Assembly (NCBI GenBank): GCA_014905825.1 | Contig: JACGCN010000006.1 | Location: 1,364,001-1,428,000, forward strand | Source: Lyophyllum atratum | Lineage: Eukaryota > Basidiomycota > Agaricomycetes > Agaricales > Lyophyllaceae | Direction: 5' to 3' | Length of the DNA stretch: 64,000 bases | The notes under the pieces: generated by a model | The model's input: only the letters and a program-made list of their open reading frames with translations | Told to the model about the DNA's origin: nothing | Database searches by the model: none | Translations under genes and position numbers: made by a program | Part shown: positions 21,101-31,047 of the stretch, one piece after another | Layout: every line of letters begins with the position of its first letter | Numbering within the stretch: position 1 is the stretch's first letter

Positions 21101-23908
21101 CTGTATTCACATCAGTAAGTCTTGCACTAAGCCGTAAGTAACACTGCCTAATCTGTCGTACTGTAGGCACTTCAACCTGTGACTGAACATCCCGACGTCG
21201 TTCCTGACGTTCTGCCTGAGATTCTCCTCCTTGCAGGTGATCCCGACACGGATGCGCCATCTTTACTTGCCAATACCCTTTGGATCAAATACCGAAAATC
21301 TGTTGATTGGGCGTGGAAGGTCTGGGACAACACTGTCGCAAGTCTCCGACAAGTACCTGTCATGACTTCTGACGAGGCTGGGCGCAGAACTTGTGCATTG
21401 CGATATGGAGTATTTCTATGGCATGTGGACCAACATTTGGCTATGGGATTGGACAGCGAGGTCCTGCAATGGTTCCTTGGGCCGGGAAAAAACGAGGTTG
21501 CGGCACTAAGCTTGGACGCATGGAATGTTTTGATTTTAGTGCTACTCTATCTGTCTGTGCACGGCGCACTGAAGACGACCACGATCCTCCGAGGGTTGGT
21601 TTATCCAGCCTGGCAGCAGGCTGCCAACGTTACTGCAGGTCAACAGGGCCAAATGATCGAAATATTCCTCCACTCTGCCAACGACGTTTGTCGAAGGCTA
21701 TTACTCTCTGAAGACATCAATGATAATCTTCCTCCAGCCGGCCTACTCGACCTCCAGTGTATCCGAACCCGGCGGCAAGATGTGTACTGTGGGCCTCACT
21801 TCCCGTTACTTGCATCAAGTATCCCTCTCCTCATATGTGTCGAAAACAACCAGCACATCTCTGAACAGCTACGTGGCGATGCCACATCACTCCGTCACTT
21901 GATTTCCCAAAATCAGGACTTCCGCCAGGGAGCCTACCGAAACCTTGACGCAATACGAGAGGCATTCGAACTGTCTCTTCATCAACTTGACGAGCCCACT
22001 GGAACGCTGAGTAAGCATATTGTTGCTGGACTTCGGACACTACTATGTGACATCAGCGATGGTATGCCTCTACCTGTTGCCAGTTTACATTGATTAATGA
22101 GGAGTAGACCTAGAACTGTCCGACTGGCCCACTGTTTCCTGCCTCCTCAGTCCTTGGAAAATCGCTGCCACAATGATCCAGATGCAGCTTATTCTGAAAC
22201 AGATGGGACAACAGCTTGTACGCGACCCGAACAACCCAACCGCACATGCCAACCTTGATCGCCTTATTCTCATGCTGTTCCATCACTCGATGACTTCCGA
22301 GGAAGCCTTCTATGTTGGTGAAATGGCTCGTGGAGCTGATAACATAGTGGTCGGAAAGGTGTTTCCCTCATGTACTCAAGTTTACGCAACTCGTTACTGA
22401 CATCATCCTAGTTCATCAATAATGGACTGCAATGCATGGCAGACATGATACGAGAGTCGAGCTCTACGGCCGAAATCCCATCTCAAGGCTTCAAAAGGGC
22501 CGGCGAATTGTTGCGTGTATTGATATATGTCGCGGAACCCTTGCGTAGGGGCACGGCTCCGCCTCCTGTGATAGAAGCCTCGAATCAGGAGGGCTTCATC
22601 GAGGCGCTCTCATCAAAACTCATGTCGATGGAACCCCTCGCCACTTCCGATGGCGCTTTGGACACTGGTGGATCTGGTCTCGCCCAGGAGATTATCTTAA
22701 TTTTGCGTCTTTTACAGTTTGAATTGGGCTTCAGGAGTGTCTGGAGCTCCAAGACGAAAGAGGCGACTCACCAGGTGGCTTCCTCATTGTTCAGGCTCAG
22801 CATGGTCCGTAACGCCACGCCGCTGGTCGTAGCATTCTCACCTTGTTCACAGGTTTATGGCACATCTATGGACCCCAGCCCAGTCATATACCCATTAATG
22901 ATCGACACACTCTATTATATTTATGACGGTGAGTTCATGCAAGATATGATGCGTGATGTTACTTCTTTATTTATTTGCGGAACAGAAATTCCCAACGACC
23001 TGAGGGCCACGCCGTATGACCCGTTCCGCAATTACCCAGATGCGTCAATCGCCGACTTACCATCTGACTTGCCCATGGCATATCGGAAGCAACTCGCCTC
23101 GTTGCTGCCCCTTCTCCCTGCCACCGCCTCGGTATCCCACATGGTCAATTCACACAGAGATGCATTGGGCAACATGGTGTACGGGACCCCTGTGGTGAAT
23201 CGTCCTTGGGAATGGATTGAAAACCTCGGTGAGCCAGTGGCCCTAGATTCCAAGGAGGAAGACAAGGAGCGAGAGGAAAAGAAGCGGTTCGAGAGCAAAT
23301 ACGTGGTGAAGAATTCAGGCTCGTTATCGCTCGATACCTTCGGTGCTCGCCTCACTGGGGATGGGGTCCTGCGAAAGGAGGCGCAAGAACTTAATCCTAG
23401 AAGAGAAGGCAACCATCTCGGCTTTGAAGACGGACTCTCGGCGGAGAATCTCTTCAAGAGAGACTGGAGGGAAACCAGGGTGGAACTGGAGGCGGACGCT
23501 ATCACTGGACCTTCCCATGGACGCCCTAGGAACGAGTTGAATCAAGAAGCTGGCGGGATTTACCATTCAGGTCCGATTGAACAGAGACGAACAAATTCAA
23601 GAGGTTCGCCTGCCTCATCCGTCGTTTCCCGCTCCTCTGCTCGCGGATCTGCCAGCTCAGTACGACAAAGTCCTCAAGGACCGATCAACAGACATTCCAA
23701 TTCTACCATCAGTGATACCATTGACGTCGACAGTGTCACCACGATAACCTCTAAGCGGATACCTGCCAATAAGCGGAAAGCCTCGACTGCGATTACGGTC
23801 AGCGATGATGAGATAGAGATAATTGAAGGTCCGGTACCTGTTCGAACAAATGCGAACAAGAAATCCAGAGCGAAGCCTCCAACCAAGGCGAAGTCGAAGA
23901 AAAAATAG
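18143..23908 (+). CDS. MED12: Mediator complex subunit 12 (MED12/Srb8)
   Basis: Subunit of the CDK8 kinase module that activates the kinase and controls Mediator-polymerase contact. It begins MPETEDAGNESALPIYES. First exons are 18143-18388, 18440-18564 and 18612 onward; later splices are consistent with the family. The Med12 domain is clear: RIPTRVTLNDSKRQAWFADL, then VPLHKLGKSVPHGAKGHDLL, AIPRAVWFLRVFGANETAGL, NPTQYSVDWANVVTSYMKKQ, LKLLRTFYSEGLVDNRTFLV and QQIGTCNLAQTGFIARLADE. A large exon (22436-23908) encodes the C-terminus, ending in a Ser/Arg/Lys-rich disordered tail (SSVVSRSSARGSASS, then KPPTKAKSKKK). Several introns are multiples of three, so unspliced reading stays open across them. 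It shares a short divergent promoter with DAD2. Confidence 0.92.
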
Positions 23909-24119
23909 CAACAACATCTACTAACTTGGGTTGCATGTTGTATTTTAGGGACATTAGGACTGTTGTAACCTGTAATTATCATGGTTGATGTATGAGGTAT
24001 ACATGTATTTTTTGAATAATGTGAATCTAGACTACATATTTGATGTACACTGTGTCAATTACAGCCCAATAACACTACGTACATGTGTGAACCATCATGT
24101 ACCAGCAACACAATTGCTC
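23909..24119. other. Convergent intergenic spacer
   Basis: 211 bp between the MED12 stop (+) and the RING gene stop (-). It is AT-rich and presumably carries both 3' ends. Nothing else was seen. Confidence 0.4.
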
Positions 24120-25125
24120 TCATGTTGCTCTTGGGAAAAACCCATCCCATGGGCCATCCCTCCTAGACAACGCCGTTGCAGGCGCCCTCCCAGAATTATC
24201 GTGTTTTCGAGGGCTGGTTTCACCTGCAGCGGCGGTAACAGTCCTCACGAGCCCCTTGAGGGTAAAATCCTCAACAGGCCGATTCTTCACGGCTTCCCTG
24301 CAAGTAGGGCAGGTATACTGTGGTTGGGGAGTGTCGTGTTGTAGTCCGGCGAGATATGCTGCAGCTTGAGGGCTGCGAAGAATATGAGGGTTGTGCATGA
24401 TGGCTTGAACTTGGCGAAGGTAGGGGGTGGAGTCGTTAACATCGTAATGGGGATGGGCATTCATGAACTGGGCGAGAGTTGAGTTGAACCAATCCTGTAG
24501 GCAGTTTGACAGAATGTGTGACCACATTCGGGTAAGCTGCATGATATTCAGAAGCAGTATAGATGTAACGAAGCCATTACACGCACATGAATGGGGACCA
24601 CATTCTCAATGTGCAAACTTCGCAATTCACGCTATCTTCAAGCTGAGAGATGTCCTATGCATTGGTCTCAGTTAGCTCTCTATTTGTGTCGTTATTTAAA
24701 AGGAGGCACACCAGTACGACCCGCTCTTTGCCTGGTCCAGATAATGCCTTTAGCTTCAAGCTCTCTTCGCGAGCGCTAAGCACTTCACCCTTAAACTTCG
24801 CGAGATCTTCTTTACATCGATTATTTTCCTTTGAGTGATGAGATCAGGGGTGCCGTATGGGCAAGGCGGACTTATAGCGCACCTCCTTCAGCTGTTTGAC
24901 CTGACGCCGAAGATCTGCAAGTGCAGAATTTCTTGGAGGCTCGGGCTCATCATCCGAAGATATTTCGATGACTTCACCAAGCGCGACTGGTTTCGGTTTT
25001 GCGGCTGTGTCTCTCTTGCGTTTGGTGACCGACGCACGCGCCACAGATTCTGTTGGAGAAACAGCATCAGTTTCATTCGCGTTCCTAGTGTGCTGGTGAT
25101 GGTTTCTCGTGCGCGTTCCCGGCAT
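24120..25125 (-). CDS. RING-finger protein, probable E3 ligase, with a one-base frame lesion
   Basis: The start MPGTRTRNHHQHT at 25125 is followed by a Lys/Ser-rich region with an acidic SUMO-interacting-like motif (VIEISSDDEPE) and a coiled stretch (LADLRRQVKQLKE). Splicing then reads CEVCTLRMWSPFILPECGHT, giving the first half of a C3HC4 RING. The rest of the RING (NCLQDWF, then QYTCPTCREAVKNRPVEDFT) lies in another frame. The break is at about 24503-24505: the sequence reads TGTCAAACTGC where TGTCAAAACTGC would give HTFCQNCLQDW. No intron can explain it. This is either a sequencing error in a short A run or a real null allele. The family (coiled coil plus C-terminal RING with a long insert) is common in Agaricomycetes. 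Substrate and function are unknown. Confidence 0.75.
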
Positions 25126-26240
25126 GATAGATAAAAGACGTAAAGCAAGAAGAGAGTGGTTGACAATGAAGTTCACGCTTTCAGCCACAACTTGTAAAAC
25201 GTACACGTGACACGCAAATCGCGTCATGTGACACCACATTTACAGGGTCGCGACTGGCGAGAGCCGCGAGACAAGTACATAGCCCACAGAAAACAAAGGG
25301 TCAAACTTAATGTACCGACGAAATTGTGCCTATAATATTGTCAGACATAGTATGAAATTTGCTGTATAAACAATCAAAGTTAGTGTCTTGCAAGATAAGC
25401 TGGAGATAGAAAACAGTCTAAGATCAGTGTACTGTTGAGTCTTCGGTATCTCGAGATGTCACTTGCATTAGATGCAATTCCTACGGCATATGGGCTCTGG
25501 ATCCGGAATTCGTGCAACAAGAGTAAGTGGTCCAGGTTCCTGATGCCCTTATGAGGCTCAAGACTGACAACACCACGAAGAACGTACGTGTATTCGCGCT
25601 TCAGGGGCTAGGGGTTTGTGAATAGGTGCAGAAAATACAACGTCTGCTATCAAAATGTTAGTCAAACATTCATCTAGAAAAATTTATCATACCACATGAC
25701 CAGCATGCCAACGCAATGAAAAGGAGAGAATGGGGCTGCATCGAGCAGGTATGTAACGAGTGGGTACGGTTTTAATGCCTGCGATCTTCCGATGTGACTG
25801 GAAGATCTAGCGCTAGGCCAAGGGAGTAGAGAACAAAATTTGCAGAATCGGCCACCCGTCCTATTCCGTTTTAAGCCTGCTGGTGGACACAAAGAGTTTC
25901 TGCCACCAAGGGTTGGCGAGTGTAACTAAGGAGATCAGACCTTGAAGGCATGCAGTCGACGCATAACAGCAAGTCCCAAGGGTCCGAGCGGTCTCGATGG
26001 ATCTCCATATAACCTCCCTGATACCATCATATATATCAAAGTTTGAAAGCTTTTTGTGTTTTGTGTTAACCAAAGGATCGCGAAAGAAAGGCAGCTTGGT
26101 TGGAGCCTGCCCGGCAGGCTAGTAACTTTAGGCCTTTGTGACATTTTCAGGTCCATGATTACATCATACGTATGGAACGGCCCGATTGACCGTACGGTCC
26201 GGTACTATGGGAAGAACTAAAGCTGAAAAGTTGACCAGGT
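25126..26240. other. Long intergenic region with one E-box
   Basis: About 1.1 kb between the RING gene (-) and the first YCII gene (+). A CACGTG E-box inside GTACACGTGACA is at 25204-25209, 79 bp upstream of the RING start. Short ORFs on both strands (for example at 25674-26156, minus) have no family resemblance and no convincing splice support. I cannot assign a gene. Confidence 0.45.
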
Positions 26241-26836
26241 TTGTTTATGAGCTTACTTGCGCTAGGTATCGGAAGAACTGTTTCGTCAGCACTACGATCA
26301 CCGAGTCCTTCAATCAGGCTGTCCAGCAGGATGTCAACGATTACTCCCCAGAGATTTATGGTGTACGCGCCTGACAAGGTAGAGGAAGGCACCTTCGAAA
26401 AACGTCTGTCCGTGAGACCGACGCATATCGAGGAAGTGAAAGAAAAGATTTCGGGCGGGTTCATCCGTACGTGAATCTCCACCCGGTCAATGGATGTCTA
26501 ATCTTTTCCGGGCACGTTGATCAGGTGTTGGGGGTGTTTTGTTAACCCCTGAGTCGATCGCGACACCGACCTCGGACAAGAAGATGGTGGGGTCGATGTT
26601 CATTTGCGAGGCGGAGAACATCGAAGAGTAAGATATCTGCGTCTGCTTTTGTATCCGAATCTCAAATTGTGCACCAGGGTGAAGAAGGTTGTTGAATCAG
26701 ACATCTACTATAAAGCGGGCGTTGTGAGTGAATGGTTCCACCGCTACTGGAGATGGTTGCTCACACATCTGGCGGGTAGTGGGATCCTGAGAGGATTGTC
26801 ATCTTGCCTTTCCAGGCTGCAACTACGATACCTTGA
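26241..26836 (+). CDS. YCII-related domain protein, copy A
   Basis: Small YCII-family (YciI-like, ferredoxin-fold) protein; its activity in fungi is not known. Exons 26241-26466, 26525-26627, 26678-26723 and 26780-26836 give 143 residues. The domain reads RFMVYAPDK, LSVRPTHIEEVKEKI, RVGGVLLTPESI, SMFICEAENIEEVKKVVESD and YYKAGVWDPERIVILPF. The first ATG at 26241 adds an Arg/Ser-rich leader (MFMSLLALGIGRTVSSALRS) that looks like a mitochondrial presequence. An inner ATG at 26331 (MSTITPQRF) would give a leaderless form. Copy B, 137 bp downstream, has the same layout with one intron fewer, so this is a tandem duplication. Confidence 0.85.
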
Positions 26837-26972
26837 TTCACTAGCTGATGTTATCGATGTTCCCTGAAAATATACGTGTCATGGGAAAAGAATCAGAGAA
26901 TTGTTATACATCATGCGCATCGGTTAATTATAGGAACAGCCATCGCCGGACCAGGATTCACGCACTAATTAC

Positions 26973-27495
26973 ATGTTTTCCGCGACAAGGACGTTCATTC
27001 ACCTACAACCGAAGCACACTTGGCAGCTGCGCTGCAGAACGATGTCAGAGAGTGCTGTCGTGGCGGCCCACAAGTTTTTCGTGTATGCTCCAGATAGGAA
27101 GGATGCGGAAACGCATGCCAAACGATATGCTGTGAGGCCTCAGCACCTGCAAGAAATCCGGCCTCATATAGACAGTGGTGTTGTTCGTAAGTCTTTGTAA
27201 AATGACCCCTAACTGAGTGCTCAATTTGCATTACAGCACTTGGGGGCATGGTGGTTTCCCCCGAACAAACGGGGTCTGGAGCGGGGCAGAAAAAGGCGGA
27301 AGCATCGTTGTTGATCATCAAAGCAGAGACGATCGATGAAGCCAGGAGTCTGATTGAGGGAGACGTGTATTATACATCCGGGGTGGTGAGCGATTTGCGT
27401 CATATGCACAGTGCGTTCCTTGGTTGATTCGCCGACAGTGGGACAAGGAAAAGATTGTGATTCTGCCATTTATTCCCGCTACTCCGTTCCCATGA
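26973..27495 (+). CDS. YCII-related domain protein, copy B
   Basis: Tandem paralogue of the gene just upstream. Exons 26973-27186, 27237-27385 and 27439-27495 give 139 residues. It reads MFSATRTFIHLQPKH (basic leader, mitochondrial type), MSESAVVAAHKFFVYAPDRK, YAVRPQHLQEIRPHI, LGGMVVSPEQTG, LLIIKAETIDEARSLIEGD and YYTSGVWDKEKIVILPF. Introns 1 and 3 of copy A match introns 1 and 2 here in position and phase. The middle intron of copy A (26628-26677) is absent, so one copy gained or lost it. An inner ATG precedes SESAVVAAHKF, as in copy A. Substrate is unknown. Confidence 0.85.
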
Positions 27496-27679
27496 AGCCT
27501 TCGGAGTTGGAGGAGGAGTTGCATGCTGTATGGTAGTTGTTGAACACATTTGAGCTCAAGAGTCTCACCTCGGGTCGGTTGTTACCGGCAGGACATGATG
27601 TATGATGTGTGAACAAGGTCCGAGGCTACCACCTCCTGTTCCGACTCCGAGCGTATTGTAAGCCCAGTGGATCTCTGAC

Positions 27680-28844
27680 ATGTCCCACTACATCTGCCGC
27701 TCGCTTTATAACCCTCTGAGAACCGCGAGCCTAGCACGCCCTCAACTCTTCAAGCTCTCACCAAGAACCATTCGCCTAATGTCTACCTCTGAGTACAACT
27801 ACATCCTCACGTCGCGCCCAGAGCCGGCCGTTGCTCTCATCACTCTGAATCGACCAAAAGCCTTGAACGCTCTGTGCTCGCCTTTGTTCGCAGAGCTCAA
27901 CCAGGCACTGCGGGAAGCTGACGCCGACTCTACAGTGAGCGCAATCGTGTTGACAGGATCCGAAAGGGCTTTCGCTGGTTCGTACTGCTGCACCAACGCA
28001 CATTGCGCCTCACTCATGTACTTCGGTAGCCGGGGCTGACATCAAGGAGATGAAAGACATTGAATGTGAGTCAAATACAGTACTAATCCCCCCAATTCGC
28101 GCTCATCAAAACTGTTTGCAGTTGCTCAAGCGTATAAAAACCGTTTCCTGGAGGACTGGGCTGAGATGACGCGGATACGAAAGCCCATCATCGCAGCAGT
28201 TAGCGGCTACGCTGTAAGTGTCTTCTGTTTAGGCAAGCTCCCATTCTTATACGACGTCCCAGCTCGGCGGTGGATGCGAGTTGGCTTTAATGTGTGACAT
28301 CATCCTTGCATCTCCTACGGCTAAATTTGGCCAACCCGAAATCAACCTGGGAACGATCCCGGGCGGTGGAGGTTCACAACGTCTTGCCCATGTCATCGGA
28401 AAGTCCCGTACAATGGAGATGGTCTTGACTGGACGTATGATCTCGGCACAGGAAGCATCAGATTGGGGCATTGTGAGCCGGGTGGTTAAGGAAGGCGAGG
28501 GTGAAGTTGTGAAGGAAGCCATCTCCGTCGGGAAAGAAATTGCGAGCAAAAGCCAGATCTCTATCCAGGCTGCCAAAGAGGTGGTCAATGCCGGTGTGTC
28601 ACAATTGAACAGCATTCGCGCACGGAGGCTAATTCTACATCTGTTTCTCAAGCCTACGAACTAAACCTGGCCGAGGGTTTGAGATTTGAGAGACGCATCT
28701 TCCATAGTTTATTCGCGACGAAAGATCAGAAAGAGGGTATGCTACTTTTTCATGGCCTCGATGGAAGTTCCGTCACTGATCCGTCCTTGTCTAGGCATGG
28801 GTGCATTCGCACAGAAGAGGAAACCTAACTTTGTAAATGAGTAA
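27680..28844 (+). CDS. Enoyl-CoA hydratase, mitochondrial (ECHS1-type)
   Basis: Crotonase-fold enzyme that hydrates 2-trans-enoyl-CoA in beta-oxidation. Exons 27680-27977, 28030-28065, 28122-28213, 28263-28593, 28653-28736 and 28795-28844 are phase-consistent. An Arg/Ser/Leu-rich leader ([20 protein letters not shown]) suggests mitochondrial import; a second ATG (MSTSEYNYI) would give a shorter form. The core reads [26 protein letters not shown] (oxyanion hole), [19 protein letters not shown] and [20 protein letters not shown]. The two catalytic glutamates of ECHS1 are present in GGGCE and GQPE. The C-terminus [10 protein letters not shown] is typical. It sits next to two possibly mitochondrial YCII genes. 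Confidence 0.95.
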
Positions 28845-28957
28845 ATCCTGATCCCAGAGGTGGCGAGACAGTACCGTTGGACATATACCTATACCAAAAA
28901 TGACACTTTATTCACGCCTCCGTCAAGTGATTGCGCTTGTCTTCATCTCTCGTTGCG

Positions 28958-29293
28958 TTATTGGAACCATCTCATAACACCTCCCACGAGGAACGCTGTC
29001 ATACGGATAAGATGTTTACAGGAGATTGCATATTATAACTTGCAAGACAACGCACCTACACCGAGACCAGCAACGATCTTCTTTTGCCCAGGGCTGCCGG
29101 GTGCAGCGACACGCGATTGCCACAGTGCATAGGAGCCGACGCCGGTAAGAGTTCCCGTACCAACTATCCGACAGGAAATGCAGTCCTTGTCATAGCGATT
29201 TGGCAGGCCAGCAAGAGAGTCTTGAGGAGGCGCGTCAGCCCGGCATGGCGGTTAGTATGATGGAGAGGCACGTGGTCGTAAGTTGGTGATCAT
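28958..29293 (-). CDS. Small membrane protein, DMAC1/TMEM261-like (DUF4536)
   Basis: A 74-residue protein in three exons: 29272-29293, 29056-29220 and 28958-28995. Exon 1 is only 22 nt (MITNLRPH), so no single ORF shows it. Splices are phase-consistent: C|gtgcct...ctcaag|AC, then G|gtgcgt...gacag|CG. The protein reads DCISCRIVGTGTLTGVGSYA, then a linker with APGSPGQKK, then a second hydrophobic stretch (IVAGLGVAFLVGGVMRWFQ). A C-x2-C motif followed by a glycine-rich helix and a second helix is the layout of DUF4536 proteins, which include human DMAC1 (complex I assembly). It lies between enoyl-CoA hydratase and the BTB gene. Family assignment is from memory of the pattern. Confidence 0.72.
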
Positions 29294-29447
29294 GAGGGAC
29301 TAGTGTTGTATCCGACGTCCGTTCTTGGAAAACAATGTCTTCGAACAATAGCACTATGGCCACCGTCTGGCCAGCGTTGTCAGCGGCTCTCCTTATACTT
29401 CGTCTTACCTTTCCGACATCCTCTAAACTCTCTCTTTCACCTCCATC
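29294..29447. promoter_or_regulatory. Divergent promoter DMAC1-like / BTB gene
   Basis: 154 bp between two outward start codons. No named motif was recognised. Confidence 0.4.
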
Positions 29448-30687
29448 ATGGATATCTCGAACTCTCTGAAACGCAAAAGCAATGTGTTGGAACCAACCTT
29501 ACACAAGCGGCCCAAGGTATTCACCAAGGTAGTCCCACCTGGCACCTCAGCACGGGATTCCTCTCCCTCAGAAGCCCCGATAACCCCACCTGTAAGCCCC
29601 GTGGTCCACACACGCGATACTGCATACTATTTCGCAGACGGCGACATTATCGTGGAGTCAGGAACAACATTATTCCGCGTTCACGTCGACAGATTAGTGA
29701 AGCTGAAAGGGATATTTGAGGACCTGCTTTCCTTGCCCCAATCCGCAAATCTGGAGGATGCGGGATACATTGACGGTCTACCGGTCTGTCCGCTGTTCAA
29801 CACGGTCCCCAGTGATGTCCGTTTCTTGATGGCATATGCTTATGGCGAAGTGTGCGTAGTTATCCTCATCTTTATTTCGCCCTAAATCCTCAAAAAGTCT
29901 GCAGAGCGCTCAAGACAGAGGTCCCCGGTGAACCAGACAAGTTACACTGGAATGCAACCGTAGCGCTTCTCCATCTCAGCCACATGTTCGACCTTGTCGC
30001 AGTGCGCAATACCGCCATCAACGCCATGAAATCGCTTTTCCCTTGCACACTCATGCTTCCCACGATCTACCCAACTATCATAGGGGTTAGAAGGCGAGAC
30101 AGAGGGCTATTCCTTCGCACGATCCCACTACAGGCAATCAACTTGTTTCGCCAATACAATCTGCAAGCACTCATGCCTATGGCATACTACCGCGCTGCAC
30201 AACTATCAATAGCTGATATCGTTGGTGGTGTGCTTTGCAGTGACTGCAGCAGAGTGACTATAAGTGCGCACGACATCGTCAGAGTGCTGGAAGGGAGAGA
30301 GCAGCTCAAGCATGTCTCGGCGAACAGTCCTCTTCCAATTCTCTGAACGAACTTAACCCCGACCTGCCGTTGGCTGAGGACTGTCCAAATACTCCCGACT
30401 CTCTCGGTGACACCTGTCTTGACTTTCTCCTCAAGATGGTTGTCGACTTTAATCGGACGTCATTTATGGATTCGAGGACCGATGCATTAGAAACTCTTCC
30501 ACAGCACTCCGAGGCCATATTTGCCCGGAATTTGTGTGGTTCTTGCTTCCACGAGTTATATCAGCATTTGATCTTTGGGCAGGACAAGAATTGGGTGATG
30601 TTGCCTACTTATTTTGGATTCAAGTCCTGGGAGGAAGTTCTAGATGCGCAGAGATTGGAGGACGAACGTTACGACTGGTGTCTCTAG
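29448..30687 (+). CDS. BTB/POZ domain protein
   Basis: Member of the expanded Agaricomycete BTB family; partner and role unknown. Exon 1 (29448-29851) holds a basic N-terminus (MDISNSLKRKS) and the BTB core: TAYYFADGDIIVESGTTLFR, VHVDRLVKLKGIFEDLLSLP and SDVRFLMAYAYGE. The next exon starts at 29905 (ALKTEVPGEPD) and covers WNATVALLHLSHMFDL, FPCTLMLPTIYP and AINLFRQYNLQALMPMAYYR. The last part (NPDLPLAEDCPNTPDS to WEEVLDAQRLEDERYDWCL) needs a frame change near 30285-30335. A 44-nt intron ending at aacag|TCCTCT would restore the frame. Alternatively one base is missing, and GREQLKH is coding. Confidence 0.78.
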
Positions 30688-31047
30688 TATGTATGCCTAT
30701 AATTGTGTCTACATTCAGCGCGTGCTGGTCGCACATACCAGGGTAATATCATTATCACTATCACTTCCATTTCCGTGTAGTCGGATAAACCTATAAGAGA
30801 CACGACGTTTGAACGGGGCCCCAATCAGACACGCAGCATGCGCATGTAAGGAACACATCTGGGTACTGTAATTCTCACCGCCCACCCATCCCATCCCAGG
30901 CTGGCGTCACATGAAGCGGTTGATCATTTATACGTCTATGCATGACCGAACTTGCAGCAATAATGCGTGTTCACACCTAACTAGTGGTCCTCCCCTCTCA
31001 ATACCCCACCCCCACCTTTGTCCCCGCAGCTTCCTAGTAGCATTACG
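30688..31047. other. Intergenic region upstream of the P450 gene
   Basis: 360 bp holding the BTB 3' end and the P450 promoter. No gene, repeat or named motif was recognised. Confidence 0.4.

Noticed and set aside
30310..30330. A 14-nt intron (gtctcggcgaacag) in the BTB gene
   Set aside because: It restores the frame but is far too short to be spliced; a 44-nt intron or an indel is more plausible.
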